A DNA stretch of 64,000 nucleotides from Acidobacteriota bacterium (lineage in GTDB: Bacteria; Acidobacteriota; JAAYUB01): positions 1 to 64,000 of the forward strand of contig JAKQOW010000027.1 of assembly GCA_029565065.1 (NCBI GenBank), given 5' to 3'. Within the stretch, counting starts at the first letter, position 1; each line of letters begins with the position of its first letter. Positions 7,852 through 15,360 of the stretch are shown here, in pieces. Below the pieces are notes generated by a model that made no database searches, was not told the origin of the DNA, and worked only from the letters and a program-made list of their open reading frames with translations. A program made the position numbers and the translations under genes.

Positions 7852-9071
7852 TCCCGAGCATCGATTTGATGGGCGGCCGGGCCGTCCAGCTCGTCGGGGG
7901 GCGTGACAAGGTGTTGGAACGAGACGACGTCGAGGAGCTGGCCCGCCAATTCGGCCTGTACGGCGAGATTGCCGTGATCGACCTGGATGCAGCCCTGGGC
8001 CGCGGCAACAACAACGCGCTGGTTCGGCGGTTGTGCCGCATCGCCCGCTGCCGTGTCGGCGGCGGCATCCGGGACGAGCGGCGCGCCGCCGAGTTGCTCC
8101 GCGCCGGAGCGGCCCGGCTGATCGTGGGTACGGCTGCAGATGAAGCGCTCCTGACTCAGTTGCCGCGTGACCGTGTCCTCGTGGCCGCAGACCACGACCA
8201 CGGCCGGGTCATGAGCCACGGCTGGCGCCAGGATGCCGGGGAATCGCCGGCCGCGCGCCTCAGCCGGCTGGCCCCTTTCTGTGGCGGCTTCCTGATCACC
8301 GCAATACACAACGAGGGGCGGATGGACAGCTTCGACATGGACGAAATTCAATCGCTGCGCCAGGTCGCCAATTGCCCGATCACCTACGCCGGCGGCGTAA
8401 CGGCAGCCGCCGAGGTCGCGGCGCTCGATCAGATGGGTGTCGACGCCCAGGTGGGCATGGCCCTCTACACCGGCCGGCTGGACCCCACCGAGGCGTTTCT
8501 AGCCTGTCTGGATTTCAACAAAGAAGGCGGGCGTCTGCCGTGCGTGGTCCAGGACGCCGCCGACCGGGTACTTATGGTCGCCTGGCAGACGCCGGAAAGC
8601 CTGCGTGAGGCCTTTCGCATCGGTCGTGGTGTGTATTTTTCGCGGCGTCGCCAAAAGTTGTGGACAAAGGGTGAAACTAGCGGCCACGTCCAGCGGCTGG
8701 TCCGGGTGGTGCCCGACTGTGATCGGGACACCGTCCTGTTCACGGTGGAACAAGAGGGGCCGGCCTGCCATACCGGATCCGCCGGCTGCTTCGGTTCGCT
8801 GGAGTTCACGCCGGCAGACCTGGAAGCGGTGCTGCGCCAGCGTGCCCAACACCCAACCGATGACAGCTACACCTGCCGTTTGCTGCGAGATCGGGTGCTG
8901 CTGGCGGCCAAATTGCGTGAAGAGATAGATGAGGTGATCGAGGCCACCGGCCGGATGGACGACCTGGTTTGGGAATGCGCTGATGTCCTCTATTTTTTAC
9001 TGGTTCAGATGACTGCCTCTGGCATCGGTTTCGACCAGGTACTGAGCGAACTTGAGCGACGCAGGAGGTGA
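7845..9071 (+). CDS. hisAIE: Trifunctional HisA-HisI-HisE fusion
   Basis: One 408-residue ORF holds three his activities. Residues 1-222 are a HisA isomerase barrel: IPSIDLMGGRAVQL with catalytic D7, AADHDHGRVMSHGW with D117, and T152 in LITAIHNEG. Residues about 223-318 are HisI, PRA-CH: KLWTKGETSG, the metal site DCDRD (291-295) and EGPACHTG with zinc cysteines C308 and C315. Residues about 325-408 are HisE, PRA-PH: KLREEIDEVIEA and ECADVLYFLLVQM. HisI-HisE fusions are common; joining HisA in front is not. The three domains catalyse successive steps 2, 3 and 4 of the pathway. No stop or frameshift separates them, and all key residues are present. Confidence 0.93.
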   Translation: MLIPSIDLMGGRAVQLVGGRDKVLERDDVEELARQFGLYGEIAVIDLDAALGRGNNNALVRRLCRIARCRVGGGIRDERRAAELLRAGAARLIVGTAADEALLTQLPRDRVLVAADHDHGRVMSHGWRQDAGESPAARLSRLAPFCGGFLITAIHNEGRMDSFDMDEIQSLRQVANCPITYAGGVTAAAEVAALDQMGVDAQVGMALYTGRLDPTEAFLACLDFNKEGGRLPCVVQDAADRVLMVAWQTPESLREAFRIGRGVYFSRRRQKLWTKGETSGHVQRLVRVVPDCDRDTVLFTVEQEGPACHTGSAGCFGSLEFTPADLEAVLRQRAQHPTDDSYTCRLLRDRVLLAAKLREEIDEVIEATGRMDDLVWECADVLYFLLVQMTASGIGFDQVLSELERRRR

Positions 9072-9075
9072 TCGC

Positions 9076-10353
9076 ATGATGAGAATGGTAGACGTGAAAG
9101 AAGCTTTGGAATGGGCTCGACAGCCTCGCCAGCCGGTTCCGCCGCCGGAGGTGGCGCAGATCCTGGACGATATCCGTAACGGTGGCGACGATGCGGTGCG
9201 CCGTTGGGCCGGCCGCCTCGACGGTCACACCGGTGACGACTTTGAAGTGCCACGAAAATCGGTGCAGGCCGCGCTCGACGGTTTGGACCGAGAGATCCGC
9301 GCCCAGCTTGAAGACGCTGCCCGAAGGATTCGGATCGTGGCCGCCCGCCAGCGGGAGCTGTTCACGGACCTCTCGTTCGAGCTGGACGGCGTGGTCCTCG
9401 GCCACCGGGTGATGCCCGTAGCGCGCGTGGCCTGCTATGCGCCGGGGGGGCGATACCCGTTGCCCTCATCCGTGCTCATGGGCGTGATCCCGGCGCACGA
9501 GGCCGGTGTGAAGGAGATCGCCGTGCTCAGTCCGCGCATCCTTCCTGTGACGCTGGCGGCCGCGGCGATCGCCGGCGCCGATCGGGTGTTCAACATCGGC
9601 GGCGTGCAGGGTGTGGCCGCCGCCGCCTGGGGCCTGGCCGGCCTGCCCCGGGTGGATCTGATTGTGGGACCTGGCAACCGGTTCGTCACGGCCGCCAAAC
9701 AGGCGCTCTACGGCCAAGTGGGCATTGAATTCCCAGCCGGACCGTCGGAACTGCTCATCCTGGCCGATCGCACCGCAGACCCCGTGCTCCTTGCGGCAGA
9801 CCTTCTGGCCCAGGCGGAGCATGATCCGGACGCACTGCCCGCTCTGGCCAGTCCGGATGGAGGCCTGCTGGAACGCGTGCGGCAGGAACTGGTCGTCCAG
9901 CTCGAGACGCTGCCGGCCGCCTCGCCCTCACGGGTCAGTGTGTCCAACGGTTTGCTGGTGCGGATATCCAACTGGACGGAAGCGGTGGAGTTGGCCGACC
10001 GGTTGGCGCCGGAGCATTTGGAACTTGCCGGACCCGAAGCGGAAGCACTGGCTGACCAGTTGAACAACTATGGCAGTTTGTTCATCGGCTCCCTGTCAGC
10101 AGAAGTTTTCGGCGACTACGGTTCGGGCACCAATCACATCCTGCCCACCAGCGGTGCCGCGTGTTTCACCGGCGGTGTCTGGGTCGGCACATTCCTGCGG
10201 GTACTCACGCGGCAGCGTGTCCGGGCCGACGGCCTGCCCGCGCTGGTGCGTCTGGCGGAAGGGCTCGCCCGGGCCGAAGGCCTGCCGGCCCATGCGGCGT
10301 CCGCCCGGCTGCGCATTGAACGGCGCGCAAACGGCCACGGTCTGATTCACTGA
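9076..10353 (+). CDS. hisD: Histidinol dehydrogenase
   Basis: The last enzyme of the pathway, oxidising histidinol to histidine with NAD+ and zinc. It has 425 residues. Seen: YAPGGRYPLPSS, VGPGNRFVTAAKQ, GPSELLILAD, the zinc/catalytic region AQAEHDPDA and DYGSGTNHILPT. ATG 9076 has an AGGAGG 8 nt upstream and lies 4 nt after the hisAIE stop, the only junction of the operon without overlap. It is the final gene of the operon. The cluster lacks a recognisable histidinol-phosphate phosphatase. Confidence 0.96.
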   Translation: MMRMVDVKEALEWARQPRQPVPPPEVAQILDDIRNGGDDAVRRWAGRLDGHTGDDFEVPRKSVQAALDGLDREIRAQLEDAARRIRIVAARQRELFTDLSFELDGVVLGHRVMPVARVACYAPGGRYPLPSSVLMGVIPAHEAGVKEIAVLSPRILPVTLAAAAIAGADRVFNIGGVQGVAAAAWGLAGLPRVDLIVGPGNRFVTAAKQALYGQVGIEFPAGPSELLILADRTADPVLLAADLLAQAEHDPDALPALASPDGGLLERVRQELVVQLETLPAASPSRVSVSNGLLVRISNWTEAVELADRLAPEHLELAGPEAEALADQLNNYGSLFIGSLSAEVFGDYGSGTNHILPTSGAACFTGGVWVGTFLRVLTRQRVRADGLPALVRLAEGLARAEGLPAHAASARLRIERRANGHGLIH

Positions 10354-10359
10354 TCGTCG

Positions 10360-10383
10360 CAGGTCGGCCGCGCGGCCGACCTG
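10360..10383. terminator. Perfect hairpin between convergent hisD and yfcE-like gene
   Basis: CAGGTCGGCCG (10360-10370), CG, then CGGCCGACCTG (10373-10383): an 11-bp perfect stem with no T-run on either side. It lies 7 nt after hisD and 22 nt from the stop of the converging gene, so it probably ends or protects both transcripts. A similar T-less hairpin lies at 58424-58454. Confidence 0.6.
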
Positions 10384-10404
10384 CCACCGGCGGTTTGTGC
10401 CTTG

Positions 10405-11085
10405 TCAGCGGGCGTAAACGGATCGGCATTCGGCGGTTACGCCGACCGCGGTGACCTCCACCCAAACATACCCGCCCCGTCCGAATGGACCCGGATTCAG
10501 GACCCGGGTGCGTCCCAAGGTGTCTTCGCCGGCAGCTTCGTGGATGTGTCCGCACAACAGCAGGTCGGGACTGTGCTCCTCGATCAGCCGTCGGACCGAC
10601 CGGCTGCCGGCGTGAAATCCCAGTCGGACGCGGTCGACGCGTGTGCCCCTCGGCGGCGTGTGGCTGATCATCAACCGGACCGCACACCCGCCGATGGCGC
10701 GGAGCGGAGCACCCAGTTGACGGTAGATCTCCTCTTCACTGATCTCCATTGGGGTTCCGAAGGGTGTGGGCGCCGACGCTCCCAGACCGGCGACGCCCAC
10801 ATGATCCTCAAGCACTCGGTGGCTCCCGTGCAGAGAGACGCCCTCGCTCACCAGCAGATCCAGCACATCCGGATGGTCCACGTTTCCCGGCACGGCGAGA
10901 ACTTGCGGATTGATCCGCCTAAACGCGTCCAACACTCGGGCGGCTTGGGCGGCATGGCCGAAATGCGTCAGGTCTCCCAGCAACAGTACCCAGTGTGCGG
11001 CTTCAATGGTTCCCGCCAGCTGCTCGAGATAATCCAGTCGCTCGTGGATGTCGCTGGCTGCGAATATGCTGAGATTATCCAACAT
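10405..11085 (-). CDS. YfcE-like metallophosphoesterase
   Basis: A 226-residue calcineurin-type phosphoesterase. The dimetal motifs are complete and in order: SDIHE, GDLTHFG, GNVDHPD, SHTPPRG and GHIHEAAGED. This matches the YfcE/MJ0936 phosphodiesterase group. The physiological substrate is unknown. It converges on hisD, and the his operon lacks a histidinol phosphatase, but this family is not known for that activity, so neighbourhood alone does not support the link. The AT-rich 237 bp after its start hold the promoter of the next gene. Confidence 0.85.
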   Translation of the reverse strand: MLDNLSIFAASDIHERLDYLEQLAGTIEAAHWVLLLGDLTHFGHAAQAARVLDAFRRINPQVLAVPGNVDHPDVLDLLVSEGVSLHGSHRVLEDHVGVAGLGASAPTPFGTPMEISEEEIYRQLGAPLRAIGGCAVRLMISHTPPRGTRVDRVRLGFHAGSRSVRRLIEEHSPDLLLCGHIHEAAGEDTLGRTRVLNPGPFGRGGYVWVEVTAVGVTAECRSVYAR

Positions 11086-11243
11086 TGCAGGCGCCTTCCG
11101 GTTTATGACCCACGATCCATATCATAACAGAGTTGTGCTTCCCCCTCCATCCGGCGGAACGGGACATGACTTTCAATTGCCGAACACTCCTGATTCCGTT
11201 ATGTGTTTTAGACTACGAAATTGAAGCATATATAAAAAAGTAT

Positions 11244-11272
11244 TTGCCATATACCTTAAAAGAAACTAAAAT
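11244..11272 (+). promoter_or_regulatory. Promoter of the response regulator gene
   Basis: TTGCCA (11244-11249), 17-bp spacer, TAAAAT (11267-11272), each one base from consensus, inside a distinctly AT-rich stretch (about 11195-11300) that holds no credible gene. The start codon of the regulator follows at 11323. Confidence 0.65.
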
Positions 11273-11322
11273 ACTGCAAGATTCTAATCCCGCAAACGCT
11301 ATTCAACTTTCGAGGATGTCTT

Positions 11323-11922
11323 ATGTTGAAGAAAGTGCGTATTTTGATTGTGGATGATGACCCGGATGTCTGTGAGTATCTCCAGAAATTTCTCTCCAAA
11401 GACGGCTATGACGTCACCACGGTCGCCAATCCCACCCAGGTTTTGGACGAGCTGAAAAACAAACCATACCAGATCATCATTCTCGACCTGAAGATGCCCG
11501 GCATGTCCGGCGAAGAACTGTTACGACGCATTCGCGCCATTGACTCAGATATTTGCATCATTATCTACACCGGCTATCCCACGGTGGATTCCGCGGTCGA
11601 CACCATGAAACAGCAGGTGTTCGACTATATTAAAAAGCCGTTCAACATTGATGATTTTCGCGCTGTGATTCGCAAAGCCATCGAAGAACGCGGATTGATC
11701 ATCACCCCTGAAGCACGGCTGAACCAGGAGATCGGCAACAAAATCAGGACGCTGCGTAAAAAGAAAAACCTGACGCTGAAGAAGCTGGCGAATCGTACCG
11801 GATTGTCTGTCAGCCTGATCTCCCAGATTGAACTGGCCAAGACGTCGGCATCCGTATCGACTCTGTATAAAATCGCCTCGGCCCTGGGGATTAAGATCGG
11901 CTACTTTTTCAGCGATATCTGA
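11323..11922 (+). CDS. Response regulator with Xre-type HTH output domain
   Basis: A 199-residue protein. Residues 1-122 form a receiver domain with acidic pocket DDD (11-13), phospho-acceptor D55 in ILDLKMPGMSG, T83 and K105 in the KKP motif. Residues about 137-193 form a Cro/C1-type helix-turn-helix: IGNKIRTLRKKKNLTLKKLA, then TGLSVSLISQIE and VSTLYKIASALGIKI. Output domains of response regulators are usually OmpR, NarL or NtrC types; Xre is much rarer. GAGG lies upstream of ATG 11323. The PAS kinase gene that follows is the likely partner. Phosphorylation presumably alters operator binding, which is inference. Confidence 0.88.
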   Translation: MLKKVRILIVDDDPDVCEYLQKFLSKDGYDVTTVANPTQVLDELKNKPYQIIILDLKMPGMSGEELLRRIRAIDSDICIIIYTGYPTVDSAVDTMKQQVFDYIKKPFNIDDFRAVIRKAIEERGLIITPEARLNQEIGNKIRTLRKKKNLTLKKLANRTGLSVSLISQIELAKTSASVSTLYKIASALGIKIGYFFSDI

Positions 11923-12017
11923 TCTTCCTCGGGCAGTGCGCGCAGATTCAGCTGTTGGCCGTCCTGTGTGACGGATGACCGTCCGGCCCATCGATCAATC
12001 CCTCAATTAAAAATTCG

Positions 12018-12046
12018 TTGTAAACTTTTTACAATCCACATACAAT
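12018..12046 (+). promoter_or_regulatory. Kinase promoter with overlapping palindrome
   Basis: TTGTAA (12018-12023), 17 bp, TACAAT (12041-12046). A perfect inverted repeat TTGTAAA-CTT-TTTACAA (12018-12034) covers the -35 box, the expected place for a repressor operator. The upstream Xre-domain regulator is an obvious candidate binder. The -10 overlaps an ATG at 12045, ruling that codon out as the start of the kinase. Confidence 0.6.
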
Positions 12047-12062
12047 GGCAGTCGGTCCTCGT

Positions 12063-13127
12063 ATGTCACAAGCAGCGTTTCCCATGAGCATTGACTTGCT
12101 CTGCGGTCTTCTGCACCGGTCGGCGGGTATTTCCATCTTTATACTGGATAAAGACTTTCGTGTGATCTGGAAGAATTCCGAGGATGAGTGTCCCCTCCAG
12201 CACGTTCCCCACGCCGAAGGTACCTACTGTTACCGGATGCTCCGTTCCAGGGATGGTCGTTGCGTCCTCAGTTGCCCGCCGGTGTCCGGGGGACCTGGCG
12301 CCTGTCAGCAGTATCATGAGCATGCCGACGATCGGGAAGCTGTCTTTCATGTGACAATTTCGGCCCGCCGGGATCAATCGGGTGAGAACGCCGGATATCT
12401 GGTGGTGCAGCAGGACATCACGCAATGGAAACAGCGCGATGAACAACGCTATCAAGATGCCAACCGCCAGTATCTGCTGCATCTGGCAGGCGGATTTGCC
12501 CACGAGATCAACAATCCGCTGACGGTTGTCAGCGGTATGCTGCAGGAATATTCACAGCTGAGCGATTTGGACGAAGAGCGCCGACAGGACTTTCGGACCA
12601 TGGTCCGGGCGTGTAATCGGATCCGGGAATTCGTCAACCGCATCCGCGCACTATCCGCCGAGGAATCCGAAGACAGCAGCGCCGCCGACACCGCCACGAT
12701 TTTCAAACGGGCCGTTGGGTATTTTCAGGAATTTTTCCGCATCAAGGATATTCACATCGCTTGGGATCTGCCGGACCGCTGGCCCAACCCGAGCATGAGT
12801 CCCGGCATTCTGGCGAAGATCGTTTTCAACCTGCTGCACTATATCGCCGACTCCATTCGGCCCGGCGGGACGATCCGGATCGAAGTTCCCCCTCCCAACG
12901 ACCATCCGTACCTGCAGGCTGTGTTTTCCAGTGAGGAGTTCATCAGCCTGCCTCACCATCTGAACAACATTTTTCTATCCCCCGGCCATCCCAGCGAGCT
13001 CGATGCCATCCACGCACTCGGCCTCACCACGGTGCACAACCTGGTCAAAAGCCACCACGGAAATCTGCGCATCGAGCAGAAGGCGCCGCGCGGAATGGCT
13101 TTTTTTCTTGAAATTCCCTTAAGTTAG
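12063..13127 (+). CDS. PAS-domain sensor histidine kinase with divergent ATPase domain
   Basis: 354 residues from ATG 12063, chosen because the promoter -10 overlaps the earlier ATG at 12045; ATG 12084 is also possible. Residues about 8-120 form a PAS domain with a cysteine-rich insert (C43, C56, C67, C71, C81; segments TYCYRML and SCPP). H147 in GGFAHEINNPLTVVSG is the phospho-accepting H-box. The ATPase domain keeps an N-box-like stretch and a C-terminal LGLTTVHNLVKSHHGNLRIE. The DxGxG box is missing, replaced by a segment around EEFISLPHHLNNIF, so ATP binding may be altered. No transmembrane segment: cytoplasmic. It probably pairs with the regulator at 11323. Confidence 0.85.
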   Translation: MSQAAFPMSIDLLCGLLHRSAGISIFILDKDFRVIWKNSEDECPLQHVPHAEGTYCYRMLRSRDGRCVLSCPPVSGGPGACQQYHEHADDREAVFHVTISARRDQSGENAGYLVVQQDITQWKQRDEQRYQDANRQYLLHLAGGFAHEINNPLTVVSGMLQEYSQLSDLDEERRQDFRTMVRACNRIREFVNRIRALSAEESEDSSAADTATIFKRAVGYFQEFFRIKDIHIAWDLPDRWPNPSMSPGILAKIVFNLLHYIADSIRPGGTIRIEVPPPNDHPYLQAVFSSEEFISLPHHLNNIFLSPGHPSELDAIHALGLTTVHNLVKSHHGNLRIEQKAPRGMAFFLEIPLS

Positions 13128-13436
13128 AAACGTGACCGGCTCAGTGGTGGGTTCGTAGGCGCTGAAATCCGGGATGTCCGGGAATGCGCTCAGATGAGAG
13201 ATCTTGGTGAACGGGACGAACACCTGGGTCTTGGACAACTCCACCTCACCCGTCCGCTTGTTGGTCAGCGGAAACTTGTCGTGCTCGAAAAAGATCCCGT
13301 GCTCGTCTACGCCGGTCAGTTTGACAAAGATAAGGCGGGTCGGACCGGGCGGTTCATAACCGGCGATCACCAGGCTTTCCGTAAACCCGATATAGACGTA
13401 GCTGCCGACGAGCTGTTGGAGCGTGAGGATGTCCAT
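13119..13436 (-). CDS. Small conserved-looking hypothetical protein
   Basis: 105 residues from ATG 13436, which has a strong GGAGGG site. It is a mainly beta protein with segments MDILTLQQLVGSYVYIGF, RLIFVKLTGVDEHGIFFE and VFVPFTKISHLSAFPD, resembling small Sm/SH3-like folds by strand pattern only. No signal peptide or membrane segment. The stop overlaps the end of the kinase gene by 9 nt (convergent). It has its own promoter 31 nt upstream. I do not recognise the family. Confidence 0.7.
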   Translation of the reverse strand: MDILTLQQLVGSYVYIGFTESLVIAGYEPPGPTRLIFVKLTGVDEHGIFFEHDKFPLTNKRTGEVELSKTQVFVPFTKISHLSAFPDIPDFSAYEPTTEPVTFLT

Positions 13437-13466
13437 GTTGCGCCCTCCTGAGAGCCATTTGTGCTT

Positions 13467-13495
13467 ATTGTAATGGAGGGCGGACGACCCGCCAA
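13467..13495 (-). promoter_or_regulatory. Promoter of the 105-residue hypothetical gene
   Basis: Read on the minus strand: TTGGCG (13495-13490), 17-bp spacer, TACAAT (13472-13467). It starts only 6 bp after the stop of the upstream YitT-family gene, so the small gene has its own promoter. Confidence 0.55.
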
Positions 13496-13500
13496 GCACT

Positions 13501-14403
13501 TTAGAGCGAAGCCCGTCGGAATCCTTCCCCCATGATCTCGTACACCTCGCTCACCATCACGAACGCGTCGGGGTCGTGATCGCGAACGATACCTTTCAGC
13601 CGGGGCAGTTCGCGTGGTCGGATCACGACGAGAATGATGGGCCGGTCTTCGCCGGAATAGACGCCGACGCCGTTGAGCAGGGTGGCGCCCCGACCCATCA
13701 CCCGGATGATATCGTCGGCAATCTCACGGTACTTCCGGCTGATGATTAGGAATTTCTTCCCTTGGTTCATGCCCTGGATCAGGAAGTCGATGGTCTTGGA
13801 ATTGACAAATATGGCGATGATGGCGAACATGGCCATCTCCGCTCCGAACACGAATCCCGCCCCCACCGTGACCAGGGCGTCGATCATCATGAGGCTGCGC
13901 CCGATTGGTATTTCGGTGTATTTGTTGAGGATGCGGGCCAGGATATCGGTCCCGCCGGTGGAGGAGTTTTTCAGAAAGACCAGCGCCATTCCCGCACCGG
14001 TCAAGATGTCGCCGAAGATGGTGGCCAGCAGCACATTCTGGGTGATGCCCCGCTCAGCCAGATCGGGTCCCGCACCCAGCATGGGCGCCAGAAGATAGAT
14101 CCCGTCCACCATGAATGACAGCGCCACGGTGGCGACAGCCGAGCGCAACCCGAACTCGCGTCCCAGGGTCATTAGGGCGACCAGAAACAGCAAACCATTG
14201 AACCCCAACATGGATAAGCCCACCGGAACACCCAACAGGTGGAACAGAATCGTGGAGATCCCGCTGACACCGCCAGCGGTGATCCGGTTCGGGATCAGAA
14301 ACAGGTCCAAGCCCAAGGCCACCAAAAAACAGCCGAATATGATCGCCGCGTAATCAACGACCGGCTGCATCCGCCCCAGTTTAATCACTTTTTTCGCTAC
14401 CAT
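13501..14403 (-). CDS. YitT-family membrane protein (DUF161/DUF2179)
   Basis: 300 residues from ATG 14403, with a G-rich site upstream; ATG 14421 is an alternative. The N-terminal two thirds hold five or six hydrophobic helices, with the family-typical PNRITAGGVSGISTILFHL, the repeat-like LKNSSTGGTDILARIL and YTEIPIGRSLMMIDALV. The last 80 residues are a soluble DUF2179 domain (GRGATLLNGVGVYSGEDRP and a VYEIMGEGF end). The family is widespread and of unknown transport role. Confidence 0.9.
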   Translation of the reverse strand: MVAKKVIKLGRMQPVVDYAAIIFGCFLVALGLDLFLIPNRITAGGVSGISTILFHLLGVPVGLSMLGFNGLLFLVALMTLGREFGLRSAVATVALSFMVDGIYLLAPMLGAGPDLAERGITQNVLLATIFGDILTGAGMALVFLKNSSTGGTDILARILNKYTEIPIGRSLMMIDALVTVGAGFVFGAEMAMFAIIAIFVNSKTIDFLIQGMNQGKKFLIISRKYREIADDIIRVMGRGATLLNGVGVYSGEDRPIILVVIRPRELPRLKGIVRDHDPDAFVMVSEVYEIMGEGFRRASL

Positions 14404-14433
14404 GACAACATCCCCCACCAAAATGAGGGCCGG

Positions 14434-14461
14434 ATTATATCATCGGCCGTCCCAATTGCAA
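14434..14461 (-). promoter_or_regulatory. Promoter of the YitT-family gene
   Basis: On the minus strand: TTGCAA (14461-14456), 16-bp spacer, perfect TATAAT (14439-14434). The start codon lies 31 nt downstream at 14403. Confidence 0.65.
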
Positions 14462-14478
14462 GTTTGTCAGAAACCCCA

Positions 14479-14487
14479 TGTTAGAAT
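14479..14487 (+). promoter_or_regulatory. Extended -10 element directly before the DUF72 gene
   Basis: TG-T-TAGAAT (14479-14487) ends 6 nt before ATG 14494. A transcript starting 6-7 nt after this -10 would begin at the start codon itself, giving a leaderless mRNA. No Shine-Dalgarno precedes the ATG, which fits. No good -35 is visible, as is usual for extended -10 promoters. Confidence 0.5.
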
Positions 14488-14493
14488 AGCTGC

Positions 14494-15327
14494 ATGGCGG
14501 CCCGCTTTTTCATCGGTCCGGCTGGTTGGAGCTACGCTGATTGGGCTGGAACTGTCTACCCGCAGGAGATTATCCGGCGCCGGCAGCAGCTTGCCTGGCT
14601 TGCCCGTCAATTCGACCTGGTGGAGATCAACACCAGTTTTTACCGCATCCCGTCTCCGGCGATGACGGCACGTTGGCTGCGTGCCGTGAGCGACCGTCCG
14701 GCGTTCCGTTTCACCGTGAAATTGTTCCAGGATATCACTCACGCACGGCGACTGGATCCGGATGTCGTGGCTGACTGCCGCAACGCCATCGCACCATTGC
14801 ACCGCGAAGGCCGCCTGGGCGGATTGCTTCTCCAATTCCCCTGGTCTTTTCGCTGCGGGCGTCAGGAAAAAATTTTTCTCCGTCAAGTCCTGGACGCCTT
14901 CGAGGGATTTCCGCTGGCGGTGGAAGTCCGCCACGGAAGCTGGAACCAGGACGCTTTCTTCGATTATCTGCGCTCCCGCGCCGTCATGTTTTGCAACATC
15001 GACCAGCCGGTCATCGGCGATTCGCTGGAATTGACTGCCCGCGTTACAGCCCCCAGCGCCTACCTCCGCCTGCACGGCCGAAACCAGGCGGATTGGTTCC
15101 GCCCCGATGCCGGTGTGGCTCAGCGCTATAACTATCTGTATAGCGAAGCTGAAGTCGCCGCGCTGGCCGAAATGGCGGAGGTCCTGGGGCGTGAAGCGGA
15201 CCGCGTCTATATCGTGACGAACAACCACTATCGGGGAAAGGCGGTTGTAAACGCCATCCAACTCAGCCACCGACTCATTCCCGGATTCTCCCCCACCTGG
15301 GAGCCGAATCTCGGAACAATTCCTTAA
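14494..15327 (+). CDS. DUF72-family protein
   Basis: 277 residues with the DUF72 signature: opening FFIGPAGWSYADW, then FDLVEINTSFYRIP, FRFTVKLFQDITHARRL, LLLQFPWSFR, LAVEVRHGSW and the C-terminal YIVTNNHYRGKAVVNAIQL. The family adopts a TIM-barrel fold with conserved acidic and aromatic residues; its reaction is not established. Divergent from the YitT gene. Transcription and translation appear to start together (see the -10 at 14479). Confidence 0.9.
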   Translation: MAARFFIGPAGWSYADWAGTVYPQEIIRRRQQLAWLARQFDLVEINTSFYRIPSPAMTARWLRAVSDRPAFRFTVKLFQDITHARRLDPDVVADCRNAIAPLHREGRLGGLLLQFPWSFRCGRQEKIFLRQVLDAFEGFPLAVEVRHGSWNQDAFFDYLRSRAVMFCNIDQPVIGDSLELTARVTAPSAYLRLHGRNQADWFRPDAGVAQRYNYLYSEAEVAALAEMAEVLGREADRVYIVTNNHYRGKAVVNAIQLSHRLIPGFSPTWEPNLGTIP

Positions 15328-15360
15328 AACTTTTCACCTGTGGCAGCCGTCTAATAGCCC

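Noticed and set aside
10402-11127. A 241-codon plus-strand frame.
   Set aside because: Exact antisense of the YfcE-like gene, whose five metal motifs are clear.
11133-11357. A 74-codon frame in the AT-rich gap before the response regulator.
   Set aside because: It overlaps the regulator start in another frame and spans its promoter, has no ribosome site, and its sequence resembles nothing.
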